The position numbers and the translations under genes were made by a program. This document shows positions 1 to 8,336 of a DNA stretch of 64,000 bases, piece by piece. The stretch's first letter is position 1; each line of letters begins with the position of its first letter. The DNA comes from Cupriavidus metallidurans CH34 (GTDB lineage: Bacteria; Pseudomonadota; Gammaproteobacteria; Burkholderiales; Burkholderiaceae), in assembly GCF_000196015.1 (NCBI RefSeq), contig NC_007974.2, positions 1,054,001 to 1,118,000 on the forward strand, in the 5' to 3' direction. The notes below the pieces were generated by a model, which was not told where the DNA came from, did no database searches, and saw nothing but the letters and a program-made list of their open reading frames with translations.

Positions 1-204
1 CCGGCAAAGACGCCGCAGCCGATCGTCGACCGGTTGAACCGCGAGCTGTCGAAGATCGCCGCGAGCAAGGAAGTGGCGCCCAAGTTTGAAGCGCTTGGTT
101 TTGAAGCCTTCGGGCAGACGCCACAGCAGTTCGCGGGCTTTGTGGGCAGCGAACTGGTGAAGTGGAACAAGCTGGTGAAGGACGCCGGCATCCAGCCGGA
201 ATAA
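1..204 (+). CDS. Bug/TctC-family tripartite tricarboxylate transporter substrate-binding protein, C-terminal part
   Basis: The window opens inside this gene; 67 codons remain before the TAA. The residual protein has the typical C-terminal half-helix pattern of Bug periplasmic receptors (LNRELSKI, then ALGFEAFGQTPQQFAGFV and ending near KWNKLVKDAGI), which bind carboxylates in the periplasm. The N-terminal export signal and ligand-binding part lie outside the window. The next gene, an acyl-CoA dehydrogenase, starts 12 bases after the stop, so the two are probably one operon. Family assignment is good; the ligand is unknown. Confidence 0.85.
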   Translation, partial: PAKTPQPIVDRLNRELSKIAASKEVAPKFEALGFEAFGQTPQQFAGFVGSELVKWNKLVKDAGIQPE

Positions 205-216
205 GAGGACACATAG

Positions 217-1389
217 ATGAACTTCGAAAGGACACCTGAGCAGAACGCGATCGTCGAGGCCGTGACGCAGCTTTGCAGCGATTTTGGAGCCGAGTACTGG
301 GCTGAACTCGACCGCGAGCACAAGTTTCCCGAGGCTTTCCATCGGGCGATGGCCGACGCGGGTTGGCTGGGCATCGCCATGCCCGAACGGTTCGGCGGCG
401 CGGGGCTGGGGATCACCGAAGCGGCGCTGATCATGCAGACGGTCTCGGCGTCGGGTGCAGGCTTCTCCGGGGCATCGTCGATCCATATGAACGTGTTCGG
501 CCTGAATCCGGTGGTGGTGTTCGGCACCGAGGCCCAGCAGGCCGCCGCGTTGCCGCCGCTGATCGCGGGGCGCGACAAGGCATGTTTTGCCGTGACCGAG
601 CCTGACGCCGGGCTGGATACCACGCACCTGAAGACGCAGGCCGTGCGCACCGCCGACGGCAGCGCCTATCGCGTGGACGGCCGCAAGATCTGGATTTCGA
701 CGGCGCAGGTGGCATCGCGCATGCTGCTGCTGGCGCGTACCACGCCGCTAGATGCGGTGGCCAAGCCGACCCAGGGTTTGAGCCTGTTCTACACGACGCT
801 GGACCGGAACCACATCGAGGTACGCGAGATCGACAAGATGGGGCGGGGCGCGGTCGATTCGAACATGCTGTTCATCGACGGCCTGATGGTGCCCGCGGAG
901 GATCGTATCGGCGAGGAGGGCCGTGGCTTTGAGTACATCCTGCATGGCCTGAACCCCGAACGCATTCTGATCGCCGCGGAATCGGTAGGCCTTGGCCGCG
1001 CCGCGCTGGAGGCGGCCACGCGCTACGCGCGCGAGCGCACGGTGTTCGGGCGGCCGATCGGCCAGAACCAGGGGATTCAGCATCCGCTGGCCCAGGCGTG
1101 GATGGCGCTGGAAGCGGCCGACATGATGGTGTGGAAGGCCGCCTGGCTCTACGACAATGGAAAGCCGTGCGGCGCCGAGGCGAATGCGGCGAAGTATCTG
1201 GCCGCCGAGGCCGCGCACCAGGCCTGTCAGACCGCCGTGCTGACGCTGGGTGGCATGGGCTATGCCCGGGAATACCACGTCGAGCGCTATCTGCGCGAAT
1301 CCTATATCCCGCGTATCGCACCGGTCAGCGCACAGCTGATCATGTGCCATATCGCCGAGCGGGTGCTGGGATTGCCGAAGTCCTACTGA
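217..1389 (+). CDS. acyl-CoA dehydrogenase
   Basis: A 390-residue FAD-dependent acyl-CoA dehydrogenase, which would introduce an alpha-beta double bond into an acyl-CoA thioester in the cytoplasm. Visible are the N-terminal helical domain, the flavin/substrate motif CFAVTEPDAGLDTT around residue 128, the middle beta domain, and the C-terminal helical domain with RTVFGRPIGQNQG and the LGGMGYAREYHVER signature followed by the conserved R-x-x-x-I-x-P end. Length is normal for the family. The start is preceded by AGAGGA at a suitable distance. It directly follows a Bug-type binding-protein gene, so a role in degrading an imported carboxylate after CoA activation is plausible; the acyl substrate cannot be read from the sequence. 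Confidence 0.92.
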   Translation: MNFERTPEQNAIVEAVTQLCSDFGAEYWAELDREHKFPEAFHRAMADAGWLGIAMPERFGGAGLGITEAALIMQTVSASGAGFSGASSIHMNVFGLNPVVVFGTEAQQAAALPPLIAGRDKACFAVTEPDAGLDTTHLKTQAVRTADGSAYRVDGRKIWISTAQVASRMLLLARTTPLDAVAKPTQGLSLFYTTLDRNHIEVREIDKMGRGAVDSNMLFIDGLMVPAEDRIGEEGRGFEYILHGLNPERILIAAESVGLGRAALEAATRYARERTVFGRPIGQNQGIQHPLAQAWMALEAADMMVWKAAWLYDNGKPCGAEANAAKYLAAEAAHQACQTAVLTLGGMGYAREYHVERYLRESYIPRIAPVSAQLIMCHIAERVLGLPKSY

Positions 1390-1432
1390 GCTTGAGACCA
1401 AGGCCGAAAATCAGGCGGACGTAGAAATGAAG

Positions 1433-1461
1433 AAGCCCTGGTGCGCGACGCACCAGGGCTT
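1433..1461. terminator. 13-bp perfect hairpin downstream of the acyl-CoA dehydrogenase
   Basis: The arm GCCCTGGTGCG pairs perfectly with CGCACCAGGGC across a three-base loop (CGA); two flanking A-T pairs extend the stem to 13 bp. It lies 44 bases after the dehydrogenase stop. No run of T follows on the plus strand; on the minus strand the downstream side is CT-rich (CTTCTTCATTTCT), so it may stop transcription weakly in both directions. Confidence 0.6.
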
Positions 1462-1829
1462 GGCGATGGTGTGACTCCCACGTACCGCATCATGCCGCCC
1501 GTCGCATCAACCCGCAGTGCCATGCCGCGATGACGATGTATTGCCATCGTTGATGGCTGCCGCAAGCGGAGAACAGCAACTGGCGCCATGGTGCGGCGCG
1601 TGGCGGCATCTCCATCCCATCTACGGACGATGCCGCGCCGTCCTGACCGACCCTGCCCGCCGGCCAGGAAGCGGAAACCTCCATCACGCATCAAGCATAG
1701 GTGCGGGCCGGCCGCTCACCATTCGGGCGCGTGCTGAAAGCGGTGTAGGTGTTTGTCGGACGGTCGGATGGTCGGACGGTCAGTCTATTCCTGTCTCGAT
1801 ACGGCAGGCACCGCGCGCCGGAGCACGGG
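1462..1829. other. non-coding gap with a short tandem repeat
   Basis: No convincing gene is seen between the hairpin and the convergent reductase gene. Three tandem 8-bp units of the form GTCGGAYG occupy 1755-1778. Open frames here lack ribosome sites and family resemblance. Confidence 0.5.
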
Positions 1830-2705
1830 TCACGAGCGACGCAAGCGCTTGATCAGCGACGAGGTGTCGTCTCGCGAGCTTCCCATTTGTTGCAGGTCTG
1901 CATAGAACTGGTCGACTAGCGATGTGACCGGCAGCGTGGCGCCATTGCGGCGGGCTTCGTCCAGGCACAGGCCCAGGTCCTTGCGCATCCAGTCCACGGC
2001 GAAACCGAAGTCGAATTTGCTCTGGAGCATCGTCGGGCCACGGTTTTCCATCTGCCACGATGACGCCGCGCCCTTGCTGATGACGTCGAGCACCACGCGC
2101 ATGTCCAGCCCGGCGTGCTCGCCAAACGCGATGGCTTCGGAAAGCGCCTGCAGCAGGCCGGCGACGCTGATCTGGTTGACCATCTTGGCCAACTGGCCGG
2201 CCCCGCTCTCTCCGATGCGGGTGACGGCGCGGGCATAGGCGGCGATGACGGGCTCGGCGCGCTGGAACGCTTCCGGGTCGCCCCCGCACATGATAGTCAG
2301 GATGCCCTGTTCGGCGCCAGCCTGTCCGCCCGAAACGGGTGCATCGATGAAATGGCAGCCGCGCTCGCGTGCGGCCTCGTGCAGTTCGCGCGCTACGCTG
2401 GCGCTGGCGGTGGTGTGGTCGACGAAGATAGTGCCTGGCGCCGCGTGCTGGAACGCGCCATCTGGCCCCGTCATGACCGCGCGCAGGTCATCGTCATTGC
2501 CAACACAGGCACAAACGATGTCACAGTCGACTGCGGCCAGCGCCGGCGTCGCTGCCTGTTTGCCACCGTGCTTGCCAAAGGCCTGGACCCAGCGCTCCGC
2601 CTTGGCTGCCGTACGGTTGTAAACGGTGACGTCATGGCCCTTGGCGGCCAGATGGCCGGCCATGGGGTAGCCCATGACGCCGAGCCCGAGGAATGCAACC
2701 CGCAT
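1830..2705 (-). CDS. NAD(P)-dependent oxidoreductase, 3-hydroxyisobutyrate dehydrogenase / tartronate semialdehyde reductase family
   Basis: A 291-residue beta-hydroxyacid dehydrogenase. The N-terminal Rossmann fold starts with FLGLGVMGYPMAGHL (GxGxxG), followed by the NRT stretch near residue 31 that usually accompanies NADP preference. The substrate motif DAPVSGGQAGAEQG is near residues 121-134, and GAGQLAKMVNQ carries the expected catalytic lysine. Such enzymes oxidise or reduce small 3-hydroxy acids such as 3-hydroxyisobutyrate, tartronate semialdehyde or glyoxylate derivatives; which one is not visible. It is transcribed away from the c-di-GMP gene that follows and stands alone. Confidence 0.88.
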   Translation of the reverse strand: MRVAFLGLGVMGYPMAGHLAAKGHDVTVYNRTAAKAERWVQAFGKHGGKQAATPALAAVDCDIVCACVGNDDDLRAVMTGPDGAFQHAAPGTIFVDHTTASASVARELHEAARERGCHFIDAPVSGGQAGAEQGILTIMCGGDPEAFQRAEPVIAAYARAVTRIGESGAGQLAKMVNQISVAGLLQALSEAIAFGEHAGLDMRVVLDVISKGAASSWQMENRGPTMLQSKFDFGFAVDWMRKDLGLCLDEARRNGATLPVTSLVDQFYADLQQMGSSRDDTSSLIKRLRRS

Positions 2706-2787
2706 GACTTTGCTCCGTGACTTCGAAGAGAGGCAAGAGTATAGGTCGTTTGCGGGCAGTGGCGGTCGATGTCAGAATGCCGCCACC

Positions 2788-2821
2788 TCGAAGTCATCGC
2801 CCCATTCGAAGTCATCGCCCC
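2788..2821 (+). repeat. 16-bp direct repeat before the MHYT gene
   Basis: TCGAAGTCATCGCCCC occurs twice with an 18-bp period, ending 4 bases before the preferred start codon at 2826. The repeat sits where a ribosome site would be expected and makes the longer start at 2769 (which would translate the repeat) less attractive. Confidence 0.7.
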
Positions 2822-2825
2822 CACC

Positions 2826-4898
2826 ATGTTTCCCGCCAGTTACGACGCGTTACTCGTCCTGTTTTCGGTCATTGTCGCCGTTCTCGCTTCCTATACCGCG
2901 CTGGACATGGCAGGGCGCATCTCCACCGCGAGCGGCCGCTATGCGCGGCTGTGGCTGGCCGGCGGGGCAGTGGCCATGGGGCTTGGCATCTGGTCGATGC
3001 ACTTCCTGGGCATGTTGTCGTTCAGCCTGCCGATTCCGCTGGGCTACGACCCCGCCATCACGGCTGTCTCGCTGCTGATCGCCGTTGTTGCCTCGGCATT
3101 CGCGCTGCGGCTCGTCTGCCTGGAGCATCTGCCGCGCAGGCGGCTGGCGCTTGGCGCGCTGGTGCTCGGCGGGGCCGTAGCCAGCATGCATTACACGGGC
3201 ATGGCGGCATTGCGCATGCAACCGGGCATTCAGTACGACCCGTGGTTGTTTCTATTGTCGATCCTGATCGCCGTGGGGGCATCCGGGGCGGCGCTCTGGA
3301 TTGCCTTCCGATTGCGGCGGCACATGCCGCGCGTGCATCAACTGCGCTTTGGAGCGGCACTGGTGATGGGCGGCGCCGTCGCGGCGATGCACTACACCGG
3401 CATGGCCGCGGCGAGGTTTCCTATCGGCAGTGTGTGTGGCGCAGCGGGCGGCGGGCTGCAGGGCAATACGCTGGCGCTGCCCATTCTCGTGATCACGATC
3501 TGCGTCCTGGCCGTGGCGCTGATTACCTCGGTGCTCGACATGCGCCTGGAAATGCGCACGGCGGTGCTGGCCGACGCGCTGGGCGTCGCGAACGAAGAGC
3601 TGGAATTCCTGGCGCTACACGACAAGCTCACCCATCTGCCGAACCGCGTGCTGCTGGAAGACCGTTTCACGCTGGCGATTCAGGCAGCGGCCCGGCACCA
3701 TGGCCGTTTTGCCGTGCTTTTCGTCGATCTGGATGGATTCAAGGGCGTCAACGATACCTACGGGCACCAGGTCGGCGACGGGCTGTTGGTGGAGATCGCC
3801 AATCGGCTGCGGGCATCGGTTTCGTCGGAAGATACGATCGCGCGTGTCGGTGGCGATGAGTTCGTGCTGCTGGTGCACGTCGACGAACCTGAGGATGCGG
3901 GTGTCGTCGCCGGGAAGCTGATCGACGTGCTGCGCGAGCCCGCAAATGTGGCAGGCCACATGGTGCACGTCTCAGGCAGCATCGGCATTGCGATCTACCC
4001 CGTCGACGGACAGGATCAGGACGCGCTGATGACCAATGCCGACGCCGCGATGTACCACGCGAAGGCATCAGGCCGGAACGCGAGCTACTTCTTCGAGCGG
4101 TCGATGAACCATCAGGCGCGGGCGCAGCAGATGCTGATCCAGGACTTGCGGGCGGCCCTGAGAAACGGCCAATTGCAGTTGCACTATCAACCGAAGTTTT
4201 CGGCTGCTGACAATGTGCTGGTAGGCGCCGAGGCGCTGCTGCGCTGGAATCATCCCGTGCAGGGCCTGCTGATGCCGGACCAGTTCATCACGCTGGCAGA
4301 GAAGACCGGGGCAATCGTGCCGATCGGGACGTGGGTACTCAACGAGGCGTGCCGGCAATTGGCGTTATGGCACGACATGGGGCACGCGCACTGGTCGATG
4401 GCGGTCAACCTTTCCGCGCTGCAGTTCTGCCATGCGGGCATGGTCGAGTCGGTAGCCGAGGCGTTAGCGCGGCATAAGGTCGAGCCAAGACGATTGACGC
4501 TCGAGATTACGGAAACCACCGCCATGCGCGATGTGGAGACCACGCTCGCGATCATGACCCAGCTCGACGAGATGGGCGTGCGGATTGCGATCGATGATTT
4601 CGGTACTGGATATTCAAGCCTGCTGCATCTGAAGCGCATCCCAGCGAGCGAATTGAAGATCGACCGGGGATTCGTGCGCGATCTCGCGGAAGACAGCGAG
4701 GATGCCGCGATCGTATCGGCCATCGTGGCGCTGGGCCGAACGCTGAATTTGCAGGTAGTGGCTGAGGGCGTGGAAACGACCGCTCAGCGGTCGTTCCTGG
4801 CAGGTCTGGGGTGTGATGCGTTGCAGGGCTATCTACTTGGCAGGCCGATGCCTGCGGCGCAATTCACGGAGCTGGCGCTGGCCGATGTCGATGCGTGA
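2826..4898 (+). CDS. MHYT-GGDEF-EAL membrane c-di-GMP signalling protein
   Basis: About 690 residues. The N-terminal part is an MHYT sensor: seven probable membrane segments with three copies of the metal-binding motif, MHFLGM, MHYTGM and MHYTGM. Then comes a GGDEF domain with an intact VGGDEF site, and an EAL domain with AEALLRW, the metal-binding NLSALQF and ITETTAM stretches, and DDFGTGYSSL. The protein therefore could both make and break c-di-GMP at the inner membrane, with MHYT proposed to sense a diatomic gas or copper-bound ligand. The GGDEF inhibitory I-site (RxxD) is absent: the equivalent residues are SSED. An upstream in-frame ATG at 2769 exists, but homologues usually begin at MFPxSYD, which is 2826. 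No strong Shine-Dalgarno is seen. Confidence 0.9.
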   Translation: MFPASYDALLVLFSVIVAVLASYTALDMAGRISTASGRYARLWLAGGAVAMGLGIWSMHFLGMLSFSLPIPLGYDPAITAVSLLIAVVASAFALRLVCLEHLPRRRLALGALVLGGAVASMHYTGMAALRMQPGIQYDPWLFLLSILIAVGASGAALWIAFRLRRHMPRVHQLRFGAALVMGGAVAAMHYTGMAAARFPIGSVCGAAGGGLQGNTLALPILVITICVLAVALITSVLDMRLEMRTAVLADALGVANEELEFLALHDKLTHLPNRVLLEDRFTLAIQAAARHHGRFAVLFVDLDGFKGVNDTYGHQVGDGLLVEIANRLRASVSSEDTIARVGGDEFVLLVHVDEPEDAGVVAGKLIDVLREPANVAGHMVHVSGSIGIAIYPVDGQDQDALMTNADAAMYHAKASGRNASYFFERSMNHQARAQQMLIQDLRAALRNGQLQLHYQPKFSAADNVLVGAEALLRWNHPVQGLLMPDQFITLAEKTGAIVPIGTWVLNEACRQLALWHDMGHAHWSMAVNLSALQFCHAGMVESVAEALARHKVEPRRLTLEITETTAMRDVETTLAIMTQLDEMGVRIAIDDFGTGYSSLLHLKRIPASELKIDRGFVRDLAEDSEDAAIVSAIVALGRTLNLQVVAEGVETTAQRSFLAGLGCDALQGYLLGRPMPAAQFTELALADVDA

Positions 4899-4937
4899 GC
4901 GTGTCATGACACGTCACGCATCGAGCGACATCCTGTA

Positions 4938-5204
4938 TCAGGCCCCGTCGGTGAACACGTCGCGCTTGCCCGTTGCGCTGAAGCCGCCGTCTGTGTACGG
5001 GCTGCGCGGATCGTGGATGGCGCGGCCACCATCGGTGTACGGATCGCGTGTGCCAGTGCGCTCGACCAGGCCATCGCGATTGGTGACGCGCGCGCCGTCG
5101 GTGAACGGATCCGCGCTGCGCGGCGCGGCGTTGGCCAAGCCGGCGGCGCTGGCGAGGGTGGCGGTCAGGGCAGTGTAGAGCAGGGCTTGCTTGATGGTTC
5201 GCAT
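4938..5204 (-). CDS. small secreted protein with repeated (D/S)-P-(F/Y)-TDG motifs
   Basis: An 88-residue protein with a clear Sec signal (MRTIKQALL, hydrophobic core, AxA cleavage at ANA-AP near residue 27). The mature part is about 60 residues and is built from four copies of a short motif: DPFTDGA, DPYTDGG, SPYTDGG and DVFTDGA, spaced about 15-20 residues and separated by charged linkers. I do not recognise a characterised family. It has no cysteines, so disulfide or heme binding is unlikely; the acidic TDG turns could bind a metal, but that is conjecture. The start has GGATT at a usable distance. It stands alone, divergent from an H-NS-like gene. Confidence 0.7.
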   Translation of the reverse strand: MRTIKQALLYTALTATLASAAGLANAAPRSADPFTDGARVTNRDGLVERTGTRDPYTDGGRAIHDPRSPYTDGGFSATGKRDVFTDGA

Positions 5205-5537
5205 CTTGGAATCCTCTTCGTGATATGGGTTACGGGTTGTTCACGGCTTGCTGGAGAGTCTGATCGGTCGTTGCGCGACCTTGGAATGCAGTTTAGAGGG
5301 CGGGTCCCGACGCGAACATGACCCTTGAATGACATTGATGTCATTTGTCCGAGGCAATGCGATACGATTGCGGGACAGGATGCCGACCGGACAATGAATT
5401 CGGCCTTGGCGACAAATCCACGCCAAACAACCTGTAGAATCTCAATCTGGTTCGCAATGCACGCTGCGCGGGCCGTCCCCCAAGAATTTCCTTTCTCCAG
5501 CCTGTCCAGCCATGTCGACAGGCGCGCACGATGAGTC
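5205..5537. other. divergent intergenic region
   Basis: This 333-base region separates the small secreted protein (leftward) from the H-NS-like gene (rightward). Apart from the perfect inverted repeat at 5328-5345 and a CTG-TCC-rich stretch just before 5520, no gene was supported. Confidence 0.5.
5328..5345. promoter_or_regulatory. perfect 8-bp inverted repeat, possible operator
   Basis: AATGACAT and ATGTCATT face each other across TG. Its position between two divergent genes, 123 bases from the leftward start and 193 bases from the rightward start, fits an operator for a dimeric regulator. No binding protein can be named. Confidence 0.4.
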
Positions 5538-5837
5538 ATGTCCGAGTCTGAGTCAGCCAAACAAGCCGCGGTGGTGTGGGTCCACGAACAGATGGAGCGT
5601 CATGGCCTGACGTTCGAAGACCTGGTCGAGGCAGGCTGTTTTGCCGATGCGCATATCGAAGTTGCCGATCAGGCCGACGCCGTTGCGAAAGCCGCAACGC
5701 CGACGCCGGAAGTGCCGCCGCGTGTGATGTACCGCAACGCCATGGGGCAAACCTGGGACGGTAATGGGGAATACCCTGATTGGCTGCAACGCGCGGTCAA
5801 TGCCGGGCAGTCGATCGACTTCTATCGCGTCGAGTAG
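5538..5837 (+). CDS. H-NS-like small nucleoid protein
   Basis: A 99-residue acidic N-terminal half followed by a C-terminal segment MYRNAMGQTWDGNGEYPDWL, which matches the layout of the H-NS/MvaT-type C-terminal DNA-binding domain in Burkholderiaceae (Y-R-x-x-x-G-x-x-W-x-G-x-G-x-x-P-x-W). The N-terminal stretch VVWVHEQMERHGLTFEDLV also resembles small H-NS relatives that start directly with a helical I/V-W-I-x-x-x-I segment. The usual basic AT-hook residues are reduced (D and N replace S and R around W-D-G-N-G), so DNA binding may be weak or altered. No obvious ribosome site. An IS30 element has inserted less than 100 bases downstream. Confidence 0.6.
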   Translation: MSESESAKQAAVVWVHEQMERHGLTFEDLVEAGCFADAHIEVADQADAVAKAATPTPEVPPRVMYRNAMGQTWDGNGEYPDWLQRAVNAGQSIDFYRVE

Positions 5838-5922
5838 CAATGCGATACCCCACTGGGCGCATGGGCGCCTGGTGTATCGGCATCATTGGCTGGCCGGATG
5901 CGTCAGCAACGCTCGGCAGTCA

Positions 5923-7027
5923 GGGCGGCCTCAATTCCGAAGTGCAACACCGAGAATTGAGGCCAAGATGACCAAGAAAAATTACCAGCAGTTGAGTGAG
6001 ACCGAACGCCATGCGATAGCCCTGGGGCTGCAGCAAAAGCAAAGCCTCAGCGCCATAGCCAGGGCCCTGGGGCGTGACAAGAGCACTATCAGCCGCGAGT
6101 GCAATCGCAATGCAGGCGGCAAGGGCTACGCCTCCAAGTTCGCCCAGCAGCGCAGTGACAATCGCAAACGCCAAGCCCGTCCCAGCCCCAAGCTGCACCG
6201 CCAAGGGCCCTTGTTCCCGCTGGTTTGCGACTACCTGCGCCACAAGTGGTCGCCCCAGCAAATCGCCAACGAACTCCAGCGTCTTCACCCACAGGATCGC
6301 CGCTTGCAAGCCTCACACGAAAGCATCTACACCTGCATCTACGCCCAGCCCCGGGGAGAGCTCAAGAAGGAGCTGGTGTCCTGCCTGCGCATGGCCCACG
6401 CCAAACGTTGGCCCCGCTCCAGGGGAAAGGATCGCCGCAAGGAGACGCAAGACTTGCTGAGCATCCATGTGCGAGCACCCGAGATCGAGGATCGCCAGTT
6501 GCCCGGCCACTGGGAGGGTGATCTGATCAAAGGCAAGGCTAACGCCAGTGCGATTGGCACGCTGGTCGAGCGCACCACCCGTCTGGTGGTGCTGGTCAAG
6601 CTGCCACACCCCAACCCCGCCACAGCGGCGCATGTACTGCAAGCCTTCAGCGACAAGCTCAAGACAATAGCCCAGCCGATGCGCCAGACCCTGACCTACG
6701 ACCGGGGCAGCGAGATGGCCGAGCACCGCCAGCTCAGCGAGAACACAGGCATGAAGGTGTACTTCTGCGACCCCTACAGTCCCTGGCAAAGGGGGAGCAA
6801 CGAGAACACCAATGGGCTCTTGCGCCAGTACTTCCCCAAGGGGACTGATCTGAGTGGCTACAGCCAGGAGCAGTTGGACGCTGTGGCCGATGAGCTCAAT
6901 GGACGGCCCAGGATGACTCTGGGGTGGCGCAAGCCCATCGAGGTCTATGCCGAGCATTTGGCGCGGCTGGCCCAGCAGCCGGATTTAGTGCATTGAGTTT
7001 TTGTTGCACTTGGACTTGAAACCGCCC
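5923..7027. mobile_element. IS30-family insertion sequence
   Basis: About 1.1 kb with one transposase gene. The ends are imperfect inverted repeats of about 26 bp: the left begins GGGCGGCCTCAATTCC and the right, read inward on the minus strand, begins GGGCGGTTTCAAGTCC; both continue into AAGTGCAACA. Size and organisation fit IS30-family elements of Cupriavidus such as IS1086, but I cannot confirm the name. The exact ends are uncertain because GGGCGG could be part of the repeats or of the target; no clear direct target duplication was identified. Confidence 0.85.
5968..6996 (+). CDS. IS30-family transposase
   Basis: 342 residues starting MTKKNYQQLSETERHAI. The N-terminal region is a helix-turn-helix (SLSAIARALGRDKSTISREC) typical of IS30 transposases, followed by a DDE-type integrase core: first Asp in HWEGDLIKG, second in TYDRGSEMAEH, and the Glu in NENTNGLLRQYFPKGTDLS. 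Length is normal, and no frameshift is visible, so the element may be active. An upstream in-frame extension exists, but the conserved family start is this ATG, preceded by GAATTGAGG. Confidence 0.93.
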   Translation: MTKKNYQQLSETERHAIALGLQQKQSLSAIARALGRDKSTISRECNRNAGGKGYASKFAQQRSDNRKRQARPSPKLHRQGPLFPLVCDYLRHKWSPQQIANELQRLHPQDRRLQASHESIYTCIYAQPRGELKKELVSCLRMAHAKRWPRSRGKDRRKETQDLLSIHVRAPEIEDRQLPGHWEGDLIKGKANASAIGTLVERTTRLVVLVKLPHPNPATAAHVLQAFSDKLKTIAQPMRQTLTYDRGSEMAEHRQLSENTGMKVYFCDPYSPWQRGSNENTNGLLRQYFPKGTDLSGYSQEQLDAVADELNGRPRMTLGWRKPIEVYAEHLARLAQQPDLVH

Positions 7028-7658
7028 AGGTTCGGCAGGGATGTGAAGGCGGTAATAGCCAGCGGCTGCGCATGACGCTGGTACTGCATCGCCGCGGGTG
7101 GTAATTCCTGCAACAGCATCGCATTGCTGGCGGCGGCGCCCGGTTGCTTGCCGGGGTGATTCGGCGCATCAACGGCGGGTCGCGCATCCTGCCAGACTGG
7201 CAGGTCATCCTCCAGCCCTCGCGCGGGGCCCATCTGGCCTATCTCGCATTGGGCCTGCATTCCATTGAGGCCGTTCAACGGGCCAATCTCCGCTTCCGCT
7301 TCAATCTTGATCGCCGCGTGCCGCTCGGGCATCGACAGGCCGATTGCTTCCGTCAATTCGCAGGCCGCCATATCAGCCGCAGCCGCGCCCTGGACAGGCA
7401 GCGCGAGTGAGGCAAGGCACAACAGGAGACCGGAGAACGGGCGTTTCATCGAGGAAATTGGGGGCTTGCGAGGGGCTAGAACTGCCTGTGTTGAGCAGTT
7501 GCAGCATTGTACTGCCTCTAACGGTTGCAAAATGGCTATATCAAGATGACATTCGTGCAATGTTCGCCAATTCGTGGCAAAGCTCCGCTAGTGTCTCGGT
7601 CTATATCCAGAACCTCGAATAATGGGCCGGTACCAAGCCGGCTTGGAAGTGAACCAAC

Positions 7659-8336
7659 ATGCGCATCCTGATTGTCGAAGACGAGCCGAAGGCCGGTGAT
7701 TATCTGCTCAAGGGACTCACCGAGTCGGGCTTCGTGGCCGATCTGGCCCGCGACGGCGTGGATGGGCTGGCCCACGCACGCGAGCAGCACTATGACCTGA
7801 TCGTGCTCGACGTGATGCTGCCCGGCATGGATGGCTGGCAGGTATTGCGCGAACTGCGCCGGGACAAGGACACGCCCGTGCTGTGCCTGACCGCGCGTGA
7901 CGAATTGTCCGATCGGCTCAAGGGGCTGGAACTGGGCGCAGACGACTACATGGTCAAGCCGTTCGCTTTTGCCGAACTGGTGGCGCGTATCCGGACGATC
8001 CTGCGGCGTGGCCCGCTGCGCGAGAGCGAATTCATCGAGGTGGCCGACCTGCAGATCGACACCATCCGCCGCCGCGTGACCCGCGCGGGGCAGAAAATCG
8101 ACCTCACCTCGAAGGAGTTCGCGCTGCTGCAATTGCTGGCGCGGCGCCGTGGCGAGGTATTGTCACGCTCGCTGATTGCGTCGCAGGTCTGGGATATGAA
8201 CTTCGACAGCAACACCAACGTCGTGGACGTGTCGATCCGACGCCTGCGTGCCAAGGTGGATGACCCGTTCCCGAACTAGCTGATCCATACCCGCCGCGGC
8301 ATGGGCTACGTGCTCGACGAATTCGACGAGGCATGA
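7659..8336 (+). pseudogene. heavy-metal two-component response regulator (CzcR/CusR type) with an in-frame stop
   Basis: An OmpR/PhoB-family regulator. The receiver domain has the acidic pair ED (residues 7-8), phospho-acceptor Asp51 in [14 protein letters not shown], the switch Thr in CLTARD and Lys in YMVKPF. A winged-helix domain follows ([28 protein letters not shown]). Translation stops at TAG 8277-8279 after DDPFPN, but the same frame then continues LIHTRRGMGYVLDEFDEA to a natural TGA at 8334-8336 that overlaps the kinase ATG. Homologues read K-L-I-H-T-x-R-G-x-G-Y at this point, so a single sense codon has become amber. The truncated 206-residue protein loses the C-terminal beta-hairpin wing. 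If TAG is suppressed or this is a sequencing error, the gene is intact. Confidence 0.85.

Larger units (their letters stand above)
5883..7449 (-). pseudogene. gene for a small exported protein, split by an IS30-family element
   Basis: Reading leftward from ATG at 7449, the product begins MKRPFSGLLLCLASLAL with a signal peptide ending at AAAA-D, and continues for about 140 residues (two cysteines in the mature part: DMAACEL and QAQCEIG) until LPNLGG at 7028, where the insertion sequence begins. On the other side of the element (below 5923) the same strand continues in a frame that reaches a TGA at 5885-5883; joining the flanks without the element gives an open ending of about 15 codons. The protein is not recognised. 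An artificial C-terminus of about 11 residues is supplied by the IS. Confidence 0.55.

Noticed and set aside
1433..1461. tRNA-like or small RNA gene
   Set aside because: A single long stem with a 3-base loop does not give a cloverleaf; terminator or boundary hairpin is simpler.
5920..7030. Clear target duplication flanking the IS30 element
   Set aside because: Bases next to both candidate ends differ whether or not GGGCGG is counted in the element; no duplication could be claimed.
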